A stretch of DNA of 64,000 nt from JAUWKC01 sp035527845 (GTDB taxonomy: Bacteria; Planctomycetota; Phycisphaerae; Sedimentisphaerales; Anaerobacaceae), in the NCBI GenBank assembly GCA_035527845.1, contig DATKZT010000070.1, positions 42,777 to 106,776 on the forward strand. Direction: 5' to 3'. Under the pieces are notes generated by a model, which was given only the letters and a program-made list of their open reading frames with translations, made no database searches and had not been told where the DNA came from. The position numbers were made by a program, and so were the translations under genes. Positions 45,404-53,795 of this stretch are shown here, one piece after another (position 1 is the first letter of the stretch; every line of letters starts with the position of its first letter).

Positions 45404-45958
45404 ATGAGAGATAGACTGATGAAAATAGTTGTTGTCACGATTCTTGTCTTGTCGGTGGGACTGTGGCTTTCCTGCGGGCAGAAGGAAAATGCCAGTGTTC
45501 AAGAGCAGGCCCTGCCGGCCCGAACCGACGAAACAAACAAAGTCATGGAGACGGAAATGCCCGAGAAGATAGTCAAGAGCGATGCAGAGTGGAAACAACT
45601 GCTTACGCCCGAGCAGTACAACGTAACGCGCAAAAAGGGAACCGAGTGTTCCTTCAGCGGCGAATACCACGACCTCAAGACAAAGGGGACGTACAAGTGT
45701 GTATGCTGCGGCAATGAATTGTTCAGCGCCGACACGAAGTTCGATTCAGGCACGGGCTGGCCGAGCTTCTGGGCCCCTGTCTCAGAGAAAAACATCGGCG
45801 AACTGACAGACAGAAGCCACTTCATGGTACGGACCGAGGTCGTTTGCACCCGATGCGACGCCCACCTCGGACACGTATTCGACAATGGGCCCAAGCCGAC
45901 CGGCCTTCGCTACTGCATCAACTCAGCCGCACTAAAATTCGAACCGCAACAGAAATAA
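45404..45958 (+). CDS. msrB: Peptide methionine-R-sulfoxide reductase MsrB, lipoprotein form
   Basis: 184 residues, reducing methionine-R-sulfoxide in proteins. A lipoprotein signal (VLSVGLWLSC) puts it outside the cytoplasmic membrane. The MsrB domain starts near residue 55: CVCCG and CTRCDAHLGHVF are the zinc-binding pairs, GTGWPSFW the substrate pocket, and LRYCINSAALKF holds the catalytic Cys. An alternative start at 45419 (MKIVVV) would also give a good signal peptide. It is convergent with the HYExAFE-type gene. Confidence 0.93.
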   Translation: MRDRLMKIVVVTILVLSVGLWLSCGQKENASVQEQALPARTDETNKVMETEMPEKIVKSDAEWKQLLTPEQYNVTRKKGTECSFSGEYHDLKTKGTYKCVCCGNELFSADTKFDSGTGWPSFWAPVSEKNIGELTDRSHFMVRTEVVCTRCDAHLGHVFDNGPKPTGLRYCINSAALKFEPQQK

Positions 45959-45973
45959 GCACCGCCCACAAGG

Positions 45974-46489
45974 CTAAGACAACAGTTGCTGCGTCTGCAC
46001 CGCACACCGGCGAAAATCCTCCGCAGGCAGCGTCACCGTCCGCCACCTGGGGCTGCGCCGCACCATGAACCGGCGATAGTCATCGAGCCTCACAGCAAAA
46101 AATATATATCGCCGCCCGATATATTCATAAAAGTCCCTGCCGTCGAAATCCACGTCGATATTCTCTATCTTGTAGGCGAATACAAAAACAGCCGCATGAC
46201 CCGGACCGAGAAGCTCCTGCCACCTCGCCAGGCCGTCCACGTCACCCGCCGTGACCCAGCACTCCAGCCCCGCCAATTTAGCAAGCGTGGTCCCTTTGAA
46301 CGACCGGCCCTTGACCTCCGCGATTATCTTGGGCTGATTGGGCGGATACAGCAGAAAATCGAAGCTCTTGACCTTGACGTGTCCAAACGCTCCTTTCTTG
46401 TGCTCCCGGCCCGAGACATATTCAACATGGTTGTCAATCAGCCAGTTCTCAAACGCCCGCTCATACTCGTTCGGAGAAAATTCTCTCAT
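45974..46489 (-). CDS. HYExAFE-family conserved protein, PD-(D/E)XK-like
   Basis: 171 residues. The N-terminus SPNEYERAFENWLIDN fits the YExAFE signature of a family I know mainly from Planctomycetes. KSFDFLLYPPNQPKIIAEVK has the spacing of a PD-(D/E)XK nuclease core (Asp ... Glu-x-Lys), so a nucleic-acid role is possible. No signal peptide. It is the last gene after hisS and the CPBP protease on the minus strand. Confidence 0.7.
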   Translation of the reverse strand: MREFSPNEYERAFENWLIDNHVEYVSGREHKKGAFGHVKVKSFDFLLYPPNQPKIIAEVKGRSFKGTTLAKLAGLECWVTAGDVDGLARWQELLGPGHAAVFVFAYKIENIDVDFDGRDFYEYIGRRYIFFAVRLDDYRRFMVRRSPRWRTVTLPAEDFRRCAVQTQQLLS

Positions 46490-46511
46490 CTCAGTCCAAA
46501 TTTAAGCACCT

Positions 46512-47297
46512 TCATACCAACTTCAGATAAACGGCCACCTCAATCGTCGCTATAAGATTCCAAATCGCATGCATTATAATAGGTATATAGACGGACCTCG
46601 TCTTCAACAGCGCCCAGCCGAGAAGCAAACCTCCGACGAATGTCCCCGCCAGAGCAAAAACATCAAGCTGCGCATGAAGCACCGACCAGACCAGCGAAGT
46701 GACTATGACGGCGCCCACCGGCCCCATTCTCGAACTCTCTACGCCTTTGAACAGGAAACCGCGAAAGAACAGTTCCTCCGACACCGGTGCAATCACCACC
46801 ATCGCGAACCACAGTAGAGGAACGAGTTGGGCACTGCTATATAGCCTGATCATCACCTCGGAAGTAAAGGGCCGCCCCGCAAAAGTCAGAACAAAATTCA
46901 CAGCCTCGACAACTGCCGCATACAAAACAAGCACCAAAGACCACTTACAAACCTGCCTCCACCCCGGGTTGTACAGAGAAAGGTACTGCCTGACGGTGAT
47001 ATTTCTGCGAATCCTCGCAAAGAGCAAAATCAACCCAACAGCGGGCGTTGCGATCACGCATATCAGACCGGCCAGGAACAGCCCGTTTTTCTCCAGGGAT
47101 CCGCCAAACTGCTCAATATCGAGATGTGGATTTCGAATCCTGGCCAGCACCACCAGGACCAACACGAATAAAATGCCACAAACAAGACAAACCGCCCCAA
47201 TAACACATGAAAAGCCTACCGTGCTCCAGAGACCCCACGGCATCGGCCTTTGCTCATCAGACGACCCTGAACTTGGAGAGATTGCTTGAACTCCCAT
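46512..47297 (-). CDS. CPBP-family intramembrane metalloprotease
   Basis: 261 residues from the ATG at 47297; a longer frame would run deep into hisS. Hydrophobic segments include VGFSCVIGAVCLVCGILFVL, GLFLAGLICVIATPAVGLIL and WSLVLVLYAAVVEAVNFVL. The family motifs are EELFFRGFLF (EExxxR), WSVLHAQLD and IIMHAIWNLI (HxxxN). CPBP (CAAX-like) proteases act in the membrane; targets here are unknown. It lies 38 nt downstream of hisS. Confidence 0.88.
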   Translation of the reverse strand: MGVQAISPSSGSSDEQRPMPWGLWSTVGFSCVIGAVCLVCGILFVLVLVVLARIRNPHLDIEQFGGSLEKNGLFLAGLICVIATPAVGLILLFARIRRNITVRQYLSLYNPGWRQVCKWSLVLVLYAAVVEAVNFVLTFAGRPFTSEVMIRLYSSAQLVPLLWFAMVVIAPVSEELFFRGFLFKGVESSRMGPVGAVIVTSLVWSVLHAQLDVFALAGTFVGGLLLGWALLKTRSVYIPIIMHAIWNLIATIEVAVYLKLV

Positions 47298-47335
47298 AAA
47301 CACCCTATTACACAGAACCCTCTGCAAGTACGATA

Positions 47336-48625
47336 TCAAGCCTTTAGCGACGACAGGAACTTCCCGACCTCGACAAGCTTCTGCTCGCCGGTGGCCATAT
47401 TTTTGACGGCGAGCTTGCCCTCTTCGATTTCGGCGCCGACTATTACGCATTCTCGTGCCTTCTGCGCCGAGGCCTGCTTCAACTGCTTGGCCAGGCTGGT
47501 GTCCCTGTAACTGAAATTCGCAGACCGTCCCATCCTTCGCAATTTCGCAGCTATCTCGATGGCCTTTACCTGAAATTGTCCGTCTGCAAACGCAACGAAA
47601 TAGTCCGGCTCGGACGAAGGCAACTGTTTCTGCAGCAGTCCTTTTTCTTCGAGCAGTATGCCCAAGACGCAATCGCCGATGCCGAAGCCGGTCGCCGGTA
47701 TGTCCGGCCCGCCGAACTGCTTCAGCAGGTCATCGTATCTGCCGCCTCCCCCGATGGCCCGAAGCTCGCTCGCCCTATCGTAAATCTCAAACACAATGCC
47801 CGTGTAGTATGCCAGCCCTCTTACAATCCCTATATCGAACCGACAGAACTCGCCCACGCCCATTGTACCCAGCAGCTCGAACAACCGAAGCAGCTCATCG
47901 ACCGATTTGCCGGCGGCTTCACTGAGCTTAACGCACTTGCCAATCTCCTCGATCGATTCGGCGGCCATCAGCTCAATTATCTTGTCGCGCTTCTCCTTGT
48001 CGACCACCTGCTCGGCAAGCATTTCTTCGAAAGCCTCGTCGGGCAGTTTGCTGCGCTTATCCAGCACCGCATACAGCGGTTCCAACTCGTCAGGCGCAAT
48101 ACCTATGGCCTTGAGCAGCGCCGCCAGCATCTCCCGGCTGGATATTCTGACAACAATGTCATCGCTGGTCAGTCCCGCTTCCTGCAGGTAATCCACCGCA
48201 CAAAATATCACTTCCGCATCGGCAAGGATGTCGTCAACGCCGATGATGTCGATGTTCCACTGAAAGAATTCCCGGAGCCGGCCCTTCTGCGGACGCTCGG
48301 CACGGCACAATCGCGGCACCGAAAACCACTTGATCGGCCGCGGCAGCGAGTTGATTCGTTGATTGACCATTCTGGCCAGCGTCGGAGTAATTTCCGGCCG
48401 AATCGCCAGGTCCCGCCCGCCTCTATCCTTCAGAGAAAAAAGCTGCTCGACGATTTCATCCCCGCTTTTCATCTGAAACATCTTCAGATACTCGAATATC
48501 GGCCCGTCGTATTCTTCGAAGCCGTTGCGCACCGATACCCGCTTCCAGCCGTCGACTATCCAGTTCCGAACAGCCATCTCCGGCGGATAAAAATCCCGCG
48601 TACCTTTTACCGGCGGTATCTTCAT
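47336..48625 (-). CDS. hisS: Histidyl-tRNA synthetase
   Basis: 429 residues of a class II synthetase. VKGTRDFYPPEMAVRNWI is the standard start, RPEITPTLARMVNQR and RAERPQKGRLREFFQWNIDI are motif 2 elements, RGLAYYTGIVFEIYD is the histidine-binding loop, and GGGRYDDLLKQFGG and the C-terminal anticodon-binding domain (LAKQLKQASAQKARECVIV) follow. The start overlaps the stop of the upstream YkgJ-type gene (ATGA). Histidine charging for translation. Confidence 0.95.
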   Translation of the reverse strand: MKIPPVKGTRDFYPPEMAVRNWIVDGWKRVSVRNGFEEYDGPIFEYLKMFQMKSGDEIVEQLFSLKDRGGRDLAIRPEITPTLARMVNQRINSLPRPIKWFSVPRLCRAERPQKGRLREFFQWNIDIIGVDDILADAEVIFCAVDYLQEAGLTSDDIVVRISSREMLAALLKAIGIAPDELEPLYAVLDKRSKLPDEAFEEMLAEQVVDKEKRDKIIELMAAESIEEIGKCVKLSEAAGKSVDELLRLFELLGTMGVGEFCRFDIGIVRGLAYYTGIVFEIYDRASELRAIGGGGRYDDLLKQFGGPDIPATGFGIGDCVLGILLEEKGLLQKQLPSSEPDYFVAFADGQFQVKAIEIAAKLRRMGRSANFSYRDTSLAKQLKQASAQKARECVIVGAEIEEGKLAVKNMATGEQKLVEVGKFLSSLKA

Positions 48626-49023
48626 TTCCTTTTCTTCGCCTTTTTTTTGGCCTTGCCCTTCTTTTTCACGTTGTTGTCAAACTTGACCTTCATGTACTCT
48701 TCCATCTGCTTGTCGCTGGTAAAGTGCAGCTTGTAGTTGTACGTACCCTCGACATAATCGCACTTGCTGTGCCGGTACTGCCTGCAAATCCTCGGCCTTT
48801 TGCCGTATATCCTGCAGCGATGGTCTTTTTCCAAAAGGTGTTTGCACTTGTTCTTGATGCTGATATACCAGTCGCCGTCCTCCACGAACACCGATATGCC
48901 CTTGTGGCACAGAAACCATCTTATATCGTCATAGTCGCCTTTGTCCTCCGGCGTATCAAGAGGAAGCGCAAAGTACCGGCAGCAGAGCCCCGCGCACTCG
49001 TCACACTGATTGTCCATTCCCAT
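48622..49023 (-). CDS. YkgJ-family cysteine-cluster protein
   Basis: About 133 residues from the ATG at 49023 (AGGAG site upstream). Cysteines in CDECAGLCCRYFALPL, NKCKHLLEKDHRCRIYGKRP and RICRQYRHSKC match the YkgJ family, thought to bind zinc or iron. The C-terminus is a run of lysines (KKKGKAKKKAKKRK). It overlaps hisS by 4 nt. Precise function is not known. Confidence 0.85.
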   Translation of the reverse strand: MGMDNQCDECAGLCCRYFALPLDTPEDKGDYDDIRWFLCHKGISVFVEDGDWYISIKNKCKHLLEKDHRCRIYGKRPRICRQYRHSKCDYVEGTYNYKLHFTSDKQMEEYMKVKFDNNVKKKGKAKKKAKKRK

Positions 49024-49149
49024 TACCAAAAAACTCCTGGCACAATCATACACTACACAAACGACGGCAAATAATATATGCTATTGCTCATCTGCCGTCA
49101 ACAAAGGCCGAACCCGCGTTCACCCTTTTGTGGCTTGTACGAGGATTTT

Positions 49150-50004
49150 GTGCGAAAAGCGACAGTCGAGATTATTTATCAGGACCAGGACATAATCGTC
49201 ATCAACAAGCCGAGCGGCGTCTCGGTTACGGCCGACCGCACGGGCAATGCCGAGCTCCGCGACCTCCTCGGTGACCAGTTGGGCCAACAGACAGCAGGAC
49301 AACTGCGCCTCGTTCACCGCCTCGATAAAGACACCTCCGGCGTCATGATTCTCGCGCTGAATCCGCAAGCCCAGGCAGAGTTTTCGGATTACTTCGAAAA
49401 AAGGCAGGTCAAAAAGACATACCTCGCTCTTGTGGCCGGGCCGACTCCCGCGCCAGAAGGCGCCATCGATGCCCCGCTGGCCCAGGACCCCAACAACCCT
49501 CAGCTTATGCGCATCGCCCACAAGAAGGGCAAAGAGGCCGTCACCCGCTGGAGGCTGCTGGCTGACTTCGGCATGACCGCCCTGTTAGCCGTCAATCCCG
49601 AAACAGGCCGGACCCATCAGATTCGCGTCCACTTGCCCTCTATCGGTCTGCCTCTGGCCATCGACCCGCTATACGGCACCTCCAAACCGTTATTCCTTTC
49701 CGAGTTCAAAAGCGACTATCGCCTCGGCAAAGACCAAATCGAAAAGCCGCTCATCGACCGACTTACACTGCACGCCTATCAGCTATCAGCGCCGACAGAC
49801 CCGAAAGGACCCATGTCGTCATTCCGAGCGGAGCCGAGGAATCTAATCGAGAATTCCCTTCAGCGCCCCGACTGCTTCGTCGCCCGCCTGGACAAAAAAT
49901 TCACCGCAACACTCAAAATGCTCACTAAATACAACCCAAAAGCCCCGGATTCTTTCCTCAATCCTCACGATTTCTCCACCATTTTGAATGGCGAGAGACT
50001 GTAG
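49150..50004 (+). CDS. RluA-family rRNA/tRNA pseudouridine synthase
   Basis: 284 residues from a GTG at 49150 with ACGAGG upstream; an ATG at 49078 gives a non-conserved extension. It isomerises uridine to pseudouridine in RNA. DIIVINKPSGVSVTADRTGN, the catalytic LVHRLDKDTSGVMILA (Asp in HRLDKDTSG), KTYLALVAGP and PETGRTHQIRVHLPSIGLPL are family hallmarks. Near the C-terminus a stretch of about 20-25 residues (GPMSSFRAEPRNLIEN) is encoded by a dispersed DNA repeat and interrupts the usual end of the domain. The exact RluA-class target is unknown. Confidence 0.9.
   Translation: MRKATVEIIYQDQDIIVINKPSGVSVTADRTGNAELRDLLGDQLGQQTAGQLRLVHRLDKDTSGVMILALNPQAQAEFSDYFEKRQVKKTYLALVAGPTPAPEGAIDAPLAQDPNNPQLMRIAHKKGKEAVTRWRLLADFGMTALLAVNPETGRTHQIRVHLPSIGLPLAIDPLYGTSKPLFLSEFKSDYRLGKDQIEKPLIDRLTLHAYQLSAPTDPKGPMSSFRAEPRNLIENSLQRPDCFVARLDKKFTATLKMLTKYNPKAPDSFLNPHDFSTILNGERL
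49815..49843 (+). repeat. Dispersed GTCATTCCGAGCGGAG repeat inside a CDS
   Basis: The bases GTCATTCCGAGCGGAGCCGA followed by GGAATCT correspond to a common bacterial intergenic repeat, yet here they lie in frame in the pseudouridine synthase gene. The length keeps the frame open. Confidence 0.6.
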
Positions 50005-50053
50005 CGGCAACAATGGAATCATAATTGCAGCAGGAAGAAAAAAAGGTTTTTGC

Positions 50054-50083
50054 TTGACATCGACGCACGCCCCCTATTAGACT
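50054..50083 (+). promoter_or_regulatory. Candidate sigma-70 promoter for the PEP-CTERM gene
   Basis: TTGACA at 50054-50059 and TAGACT at 50078-50083 are separated by 18 nt, upstream of the AGGAGG ribosome site and ATG at 50129. The -35 box is perfect, the -10 box is a 4/6 match. Confidence 0.5.
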
Positions 50084-50128
50084 ATGTGCAACGCGGCGTT
50101 TCCGTACTTATTCAGGAGGATCCGGCAA

Positions 50129-50989
50129 ATGAAAAGGCTACCAACTCTTATCGGGGTGTTCGCAGCCCAAATCCTGTTGGTTTGTGCGGTACAAGCTATC
50201 CCAGTAGCGACAGTGAACACCTCGACCGCTTACCAGACCATAATGGATTCAGACTCAGATGCGAGTTACGTTATAGGGGTCCCCGCTGCGACTGAATCCC
50301 TATCCGAGCATCCCGACCACACATACCACCATGCGGAAGCTAAAGCCAACGCTACTATCGGGGGGTCGGTTGGCGTGTATTCGTATGTTATGGGCTGGTA
50401 TGATGTTACTCCCCCACCACCGCCAGAGAACCTATCCATTGATGCCGCTGCAACCGCTTCCCAAACCACAGCGTGGCTCATCGACTCTGATACCTTGGCG
50501 CCGGGAACACCGGTTGTAGTTCTGATAGATGTTACATTTGATGCAATGCTTGAAATACCCTACGGTGGCTGGATGGTTGTCAATGCAGACGTTGCCAAGG
50601 GTGGTACAAACATCTACGGAGCGGGAATGACATCCCATGACCTATATGTAGTCAATGGCAGTGGTGCCTGGGAAGGTGATTTGCAGGAGATTGAATACTA
50701 CCTTTATTCTTTGGATGTAACGGATAGGATTGGCTTTGATGCTGTTGTAGGTGAAACCTTTGAACTGGCAATATCACTGGATGCAGAGGTTCTTCTTGAA
50801 GAGCCGTTTTTTTCCGAAGGAGCGATAGGAGTGGCGGATTTCTGGAATTCCGGCTTCTACACATTTGCCGGTGCCGAAGACCCTCTTAATCCTGGTACGA
50901 TGCTGGACGTGAGCTTTCAGATGGTCCCCGAACCGGCAACGCTTCTGCTGCTCGGGCTCGGGACGATACTCTTGAGAAGAAGACGCTGA
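50129..50989 (+). CDS. Secreted PEP-CTERM protein of unknown function
   Basis: 286 residues; the ATG at 50129 follows a perfect AGGAGG. A signal peptide (TLIGVFAAQILLVCAVQA) starts it and the C-terminus is a textbook PEP-CTERM tail: MVPEPATLLLLGLGTILLRR with terminal arginines. The middle is beta-rich, low in cysteine, and not recognised (VVLIDVTFDAMLEIPYGGW). PEP-CTERM proteins are processed by an exosortase, not seen here, and typically belong to biofilm or surface matrix. Confidence 0.85.
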   Translation: MKRLPTLIGVFAAQILLVCAVQAIPVATVNTSTAYQTIMDSDSDASYVIGVPAATESLSEHPDHTYHHAEAKANATIGGSVGVYSYVMGWYDVTPPPPPENLSIDAAATASQTTAWLIDSDTLAPGTPVVVLIDVTFDAMLEIPYGGWMVVNADVAKGGTNIYGAGMTSHDLYVVNGSGAWEGDLQEIEYYLYSLDVTDRIGFDAVVGETFELAISLDAEVLLEEPFFSEGAIGVADFWNSGFYTFAGAEDPLNPGTMLDVSFQMVPEPATLLLLGLGTILLRRRR

Positions 50990-51139
50990 CACTCAGGCCA
51001 ACAACACTCACCCCTGCACACGAGTGATGTTTCTGCGCTACAGGCGCTACAACTGACCTCCTAAAGGTTCTCTCCGCGGTGCTGCGATGCCGCAACCGCC
51101 TATTTTCTTTGCTTATAGTGTATATTTGGTGGTTTTTAG

Positions 51140-51168
51140 TTGACGGCACGGGGGTCTTAGAATTAGAT
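51140..51168 (+). promoter_or_regulatory. Candidate sigma-70 promoter for the hom operon
   Basis: TTGACG at 51140-51145 and TTAGAT at 51163-51168 with a 17-nt spacer, about 40 nt before the hom start. Both boxes are near consensus. No leader peptide or attenuator was found in this short interval. Confidence 0.45.
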
Positions 51169-51206
51169 TCTTGGTTTCAAAGCTGTTAAAGCCGGAAGGT
51201 TTTGTT

Positions 51207-52532
51207 ATGGCAGAACAAAAGGTAAAAGTCGGACTGGTGGGCTTCGGAACGGTCGGCTGCGGTGTGGCAAGGCTCATACTGGAGCAGGCCGATTCGATAG
51301 CAACTAAGACGGGCTTGCGCCTCGAGCTTGCCTGCGTTGTCGATATCGACGCCAAATCAACTCGGCCGGTCAAGCTGCCCGAGGGTATCCTTACCAACGA
51401 CCTGAGCAGGCTGCTGAATGACGATACTATCAAGATAGGCATCGAATTAGTCGGCGGCACAAACGTCGCAAAGCAAATCCAGCTTCAAATGTTGGCCGCC
51501 GGCAAAGACGTGGTGACCGCCAACAAGGCGCTGCTGGCCGAATACGGCAGCGAGCTTTACGAAGCCGCCCACAAGCACAATCGCTGCATCGCCTTCGAAG
51601 CCAGCTGCGCCGGCGGAATACCCATTATCTCCGGCATCCGAACCGGACTCGTCGCTAACAACATCACCGCCATGTACGGAATCGTCAACGGCACCTGTAA
51701 CTATATTCTTTCGAATATGACCGCCCACGATGAGAGCTTCTCAGAAGCTTTGACGCAGGCCCAGGAAAAAGGCTACGCCGAAGCCGACCCCACGCTCGAC
51801 ATCAGCGGCCTCGACAGCGCCCACAAGCTGGCCATCCTTGCCTCCATTGCCTTCGGCTGTGAAATCAAGCTCCAAGACATCCTCATCGAGGGCATCGAAT
51901 CCACTTCCAAAGACGATATTTGCTACGGGGGTGAGATGGGATACGTCCTCAAGCTGCTGGCAATCGGACAAAGGAATCAAGACAATAAGATTTCGCTCCG
52001 CGTGCATCCTTCCTTTATCGCAAAGGGCAACAGATTGGCCAGCGTGGACGGTCCTTTCAACGCAATCAGCATATTCGGCAATTCGGTCGGCCAGGTCATG
52101 TTTTACGGCCGGGGCGCCGGAATGATGCCCACCGCCAGCGCTGTCGTCGCCGACATCATCGACGTGGCACTCGGCAATTCCGCCACGACCTTTCGACATT
52201 TGCACCTGCAGCCCAGAGACAAGGCAGCCGGCATGATAGAGAAAATGGGCGATTGCGTAAGCAGGTTCTACGTCCGCCTGATGGTCAAAGACCAGCCCGG
52301 CGTCTTCTCCCAGATAGCGAGGATTCTCGCCGAAAACGCCATCAGCATATCCGGCGTCTTGCAGCACGAAGGCACCGGACCAGATGACACCGTGCCCGTG
52401 GTCATAGCCACCCATCCCACCCGGCAGAGCAAGGTCACCGCCGCCCTGCGAGACCTCGACAACCTTGGAACCGTCTGCACCAGGCCGGTCTGCATCAGGA
52501 TAGTGGACATACCGGAGGACAGAGACCAGTGA
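51207..52532 (+). CDS. hom: Homoserine dehydrogenase with ACT domain
   Basis: 441 residues from the ATG at 51207 (GGAAGG upstream). It reduces aspartate semialdehyde to homoserine for threonine and methionine synthesis. VGLVGFGTVGCGVARLI is the NAD(P)-binding fold, KDVVTANKALLAEYG and IVNGTCNYILSNMT, YAEADPTLDISG and DSAHKLAILASIAF are the catalytic-domain signatures, and the C-terminal 80 residues (MVKDQPGVFSQIARILAENA) are an ACT regulatory domain. The stop overlaps the next start (GTGA). Confidence 0.95.
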   Translation: MAEQKVKVGLVGFGTVGCGVARLILEQADSIATKTGLRLELACVVDIDAKSTRPVKLPEGILTNDLSRLLNDDTIKIGIELVGGTNVAKQIQLQMLAAGKDVVTANKALLAEYGSELYEAAHKHNRCIAFEASCAGGIPIISGIRTGLVANNITAMYGIVNGTCNYILSNMTAHDESFSEALTQAQEKGYAEADPTLDISGLDSAHKLAILASIAFGCEIKLQDILIEGIESTSKDDICYGGEMGYVLKLLAIGQRNQDNKISLRVHPSFIAKGNRLASVDGPFNAISIFGNSVGQVMFYGRGAGMMPTASAVVADIIDVALGNSATTFRHLHLQPRDKAAGMIEKMGDCVSRFYVRLMVKDQPGVFSQIARILAENAISISGVLQHEGTGPDDTVPVVIATHPTRQSKVTAALRDLDNLGTVCTRPVCIRIVDIPEDRDQ

Positions 52533-53716
52533 CCAGGTATGTCATAATAGTCCCGGACGGCGCCGCGGATGAGCCCATCGAAGCGCTCGGCAACAAAACG
52601 GTTCTCGAAGCCGCCGATACCCCCAACATGGATATGATCGCCGCGCAGGGCAAACAGGGCATTGTCCGGACCATCCCCGAAGGATTCGACCCCGGCAGCG
52701 ACGTGGCACAAATGAGTCTGCTCGGCTACGACCCTCGACGCTTCTACAGCGGACGAGCACCTATCGAAGCCGTGGCGCGGAATATCCAGCTCTCACCGGA
52801 GGATTGGGTCTTCCGGTGCAACCTTGTCACCATCGCCGACGACATAATGGCCGACCACAGCGCAGGACATATCGCCACCGAAGAAGCCAAAAAGCTCATT
52901 GCAGACCTCAACAGCCAACTGGGCAGCGAGCGGATTCGTTTCTATCCGGGCGTGAGCTACCGCCATCTGCTCGTTTTCAAAGGCATGGACTTCGACGTTC
53001 AAACCTATCCGCCCCACGATTATATAGGTACGACAAAAGACAAAATTCTCCCGCGAGGCAAAAATGCGGATATCCTCATTGATTTGATGGCACGCTCGCA
53101 CCAGCTCTTCGTCAACCATGATATCAACAAGGTCAGAAACGACCTCGGCGAGAATCAGGCCAGCTCCATCTGGCTCTGGGGACAAGGTCGCAGGACACAG
53201 ATGGAAAGCTTCGAAAAAAGATTCGGGCTTAGGGGTGTCGCCATCACGGCGGTTGACCTCGTAAGGGGCCTGGCGAAGCTCATCGGTTTCGACTTGAAGG
53301 AAGTGCCGGGCGCCACAGGCTTTGTGGACACCAACTACGCCGGCAAAGCCTCGGCGGCGATTGAGGCGCTCGACAAATACGACCTGGTTTTTATCCACGT
53401 CGAGGCCCCGGACGAAGCTGCACACAGCGGCAATTTGGAAACCAAAAAGAAGGCCCTCGAACAGATTGACAGACACATCGTCGGTCCCGTGTTTGAGGCT
53501 TTGCAGACCTTCGACAACTGGCGAATACTGGTCGCCCCGGACCATCCGACGCCGGTCCGAACCGGCGCTCATTCGCCGGAGCCGGTTCCCTTTGCCATGG
53601 CCGGCGCCGGAATCACCGGCGTTTTGCACGCAACATTCAGCGAGGCAAACGCGGCAAAATCGGGTTTTAGAATAGAAAACGGCTCCGAGCTGATGGAATA
53701 TTTACTAAAGAGCTAA
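52529..53716 (+). CDS. ApgM-like phosphoglycerate mutase family protein, proposed homoserine kinase
   Basis: 395 residues, starting with GTG in a GTGA overlap with hom. The protein belongs to the alkaline phosphatase/cofactor-independent phosphoglycerate mutase superfamily of the archaeal type: YVIIVPDGAADEPIEAL, DVAQMSLLGYDPRRFYSGRA, CNLVTI, DYIGTTKDKILP, VHVEAPDEAAHSG-like VEAPDEAAHSGN, and APDHPTPVRTGAHSPEPVPF carry the metal and phosphate ligands. A subgroup near hom and lysC has been proposed to replace ThrB homoserine kinase (TIGR02535-type). The position between hom and lysC supports that role over glycolysis. Not proved by sequence. Confidence 0.85.
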   Translation: MTRYVIIVPDGAADEPIEALGNKTVLEAADTPNMDMIAAQGKQGIVRTIPEGFDPGSDVAQMSLLGYDPRRFYSGRAPIEAVARNIQLSPEDWVFRCNLVTIADDIMADHSAGHIATEEAKKLIADLNSQLGSERIRFYPGVSYRHLLVFKGMDFDVQTYPPHDYIGTTKDKILPRGKNADILIDLMARSHQLFVNHDINKVRNDLGENQASSIWLWGQGRRTQMESFEKRFGLRGVAITAVDLVRGLAKLIGFDLKEVPGATGFVDTNYAGKASAAIEALDKYDLVFIHVEAPDEAAHSGNLETKKKALEQIDRHIVGPVFEALQTFDNWRILVAPDHPTPVRTGAHSPEPVPFAMAGAGITGVLHATFSEANAAKSGFRIENGSELMEYLLKS

Positions 53717-53795
53717 AGTAATTGACAGCACAGGCTGAATTCAGTAAACAGTATACAGGACATAATTGATAATTTCTGTCTCGGCAGGTTTGAGT

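Noticed and set aside
47298..47672. N-terminal extension of the CPBP protease
   Set aside because: It would be read out of frame through the end of hisS and lacks any conserved or membrane-like sequence.
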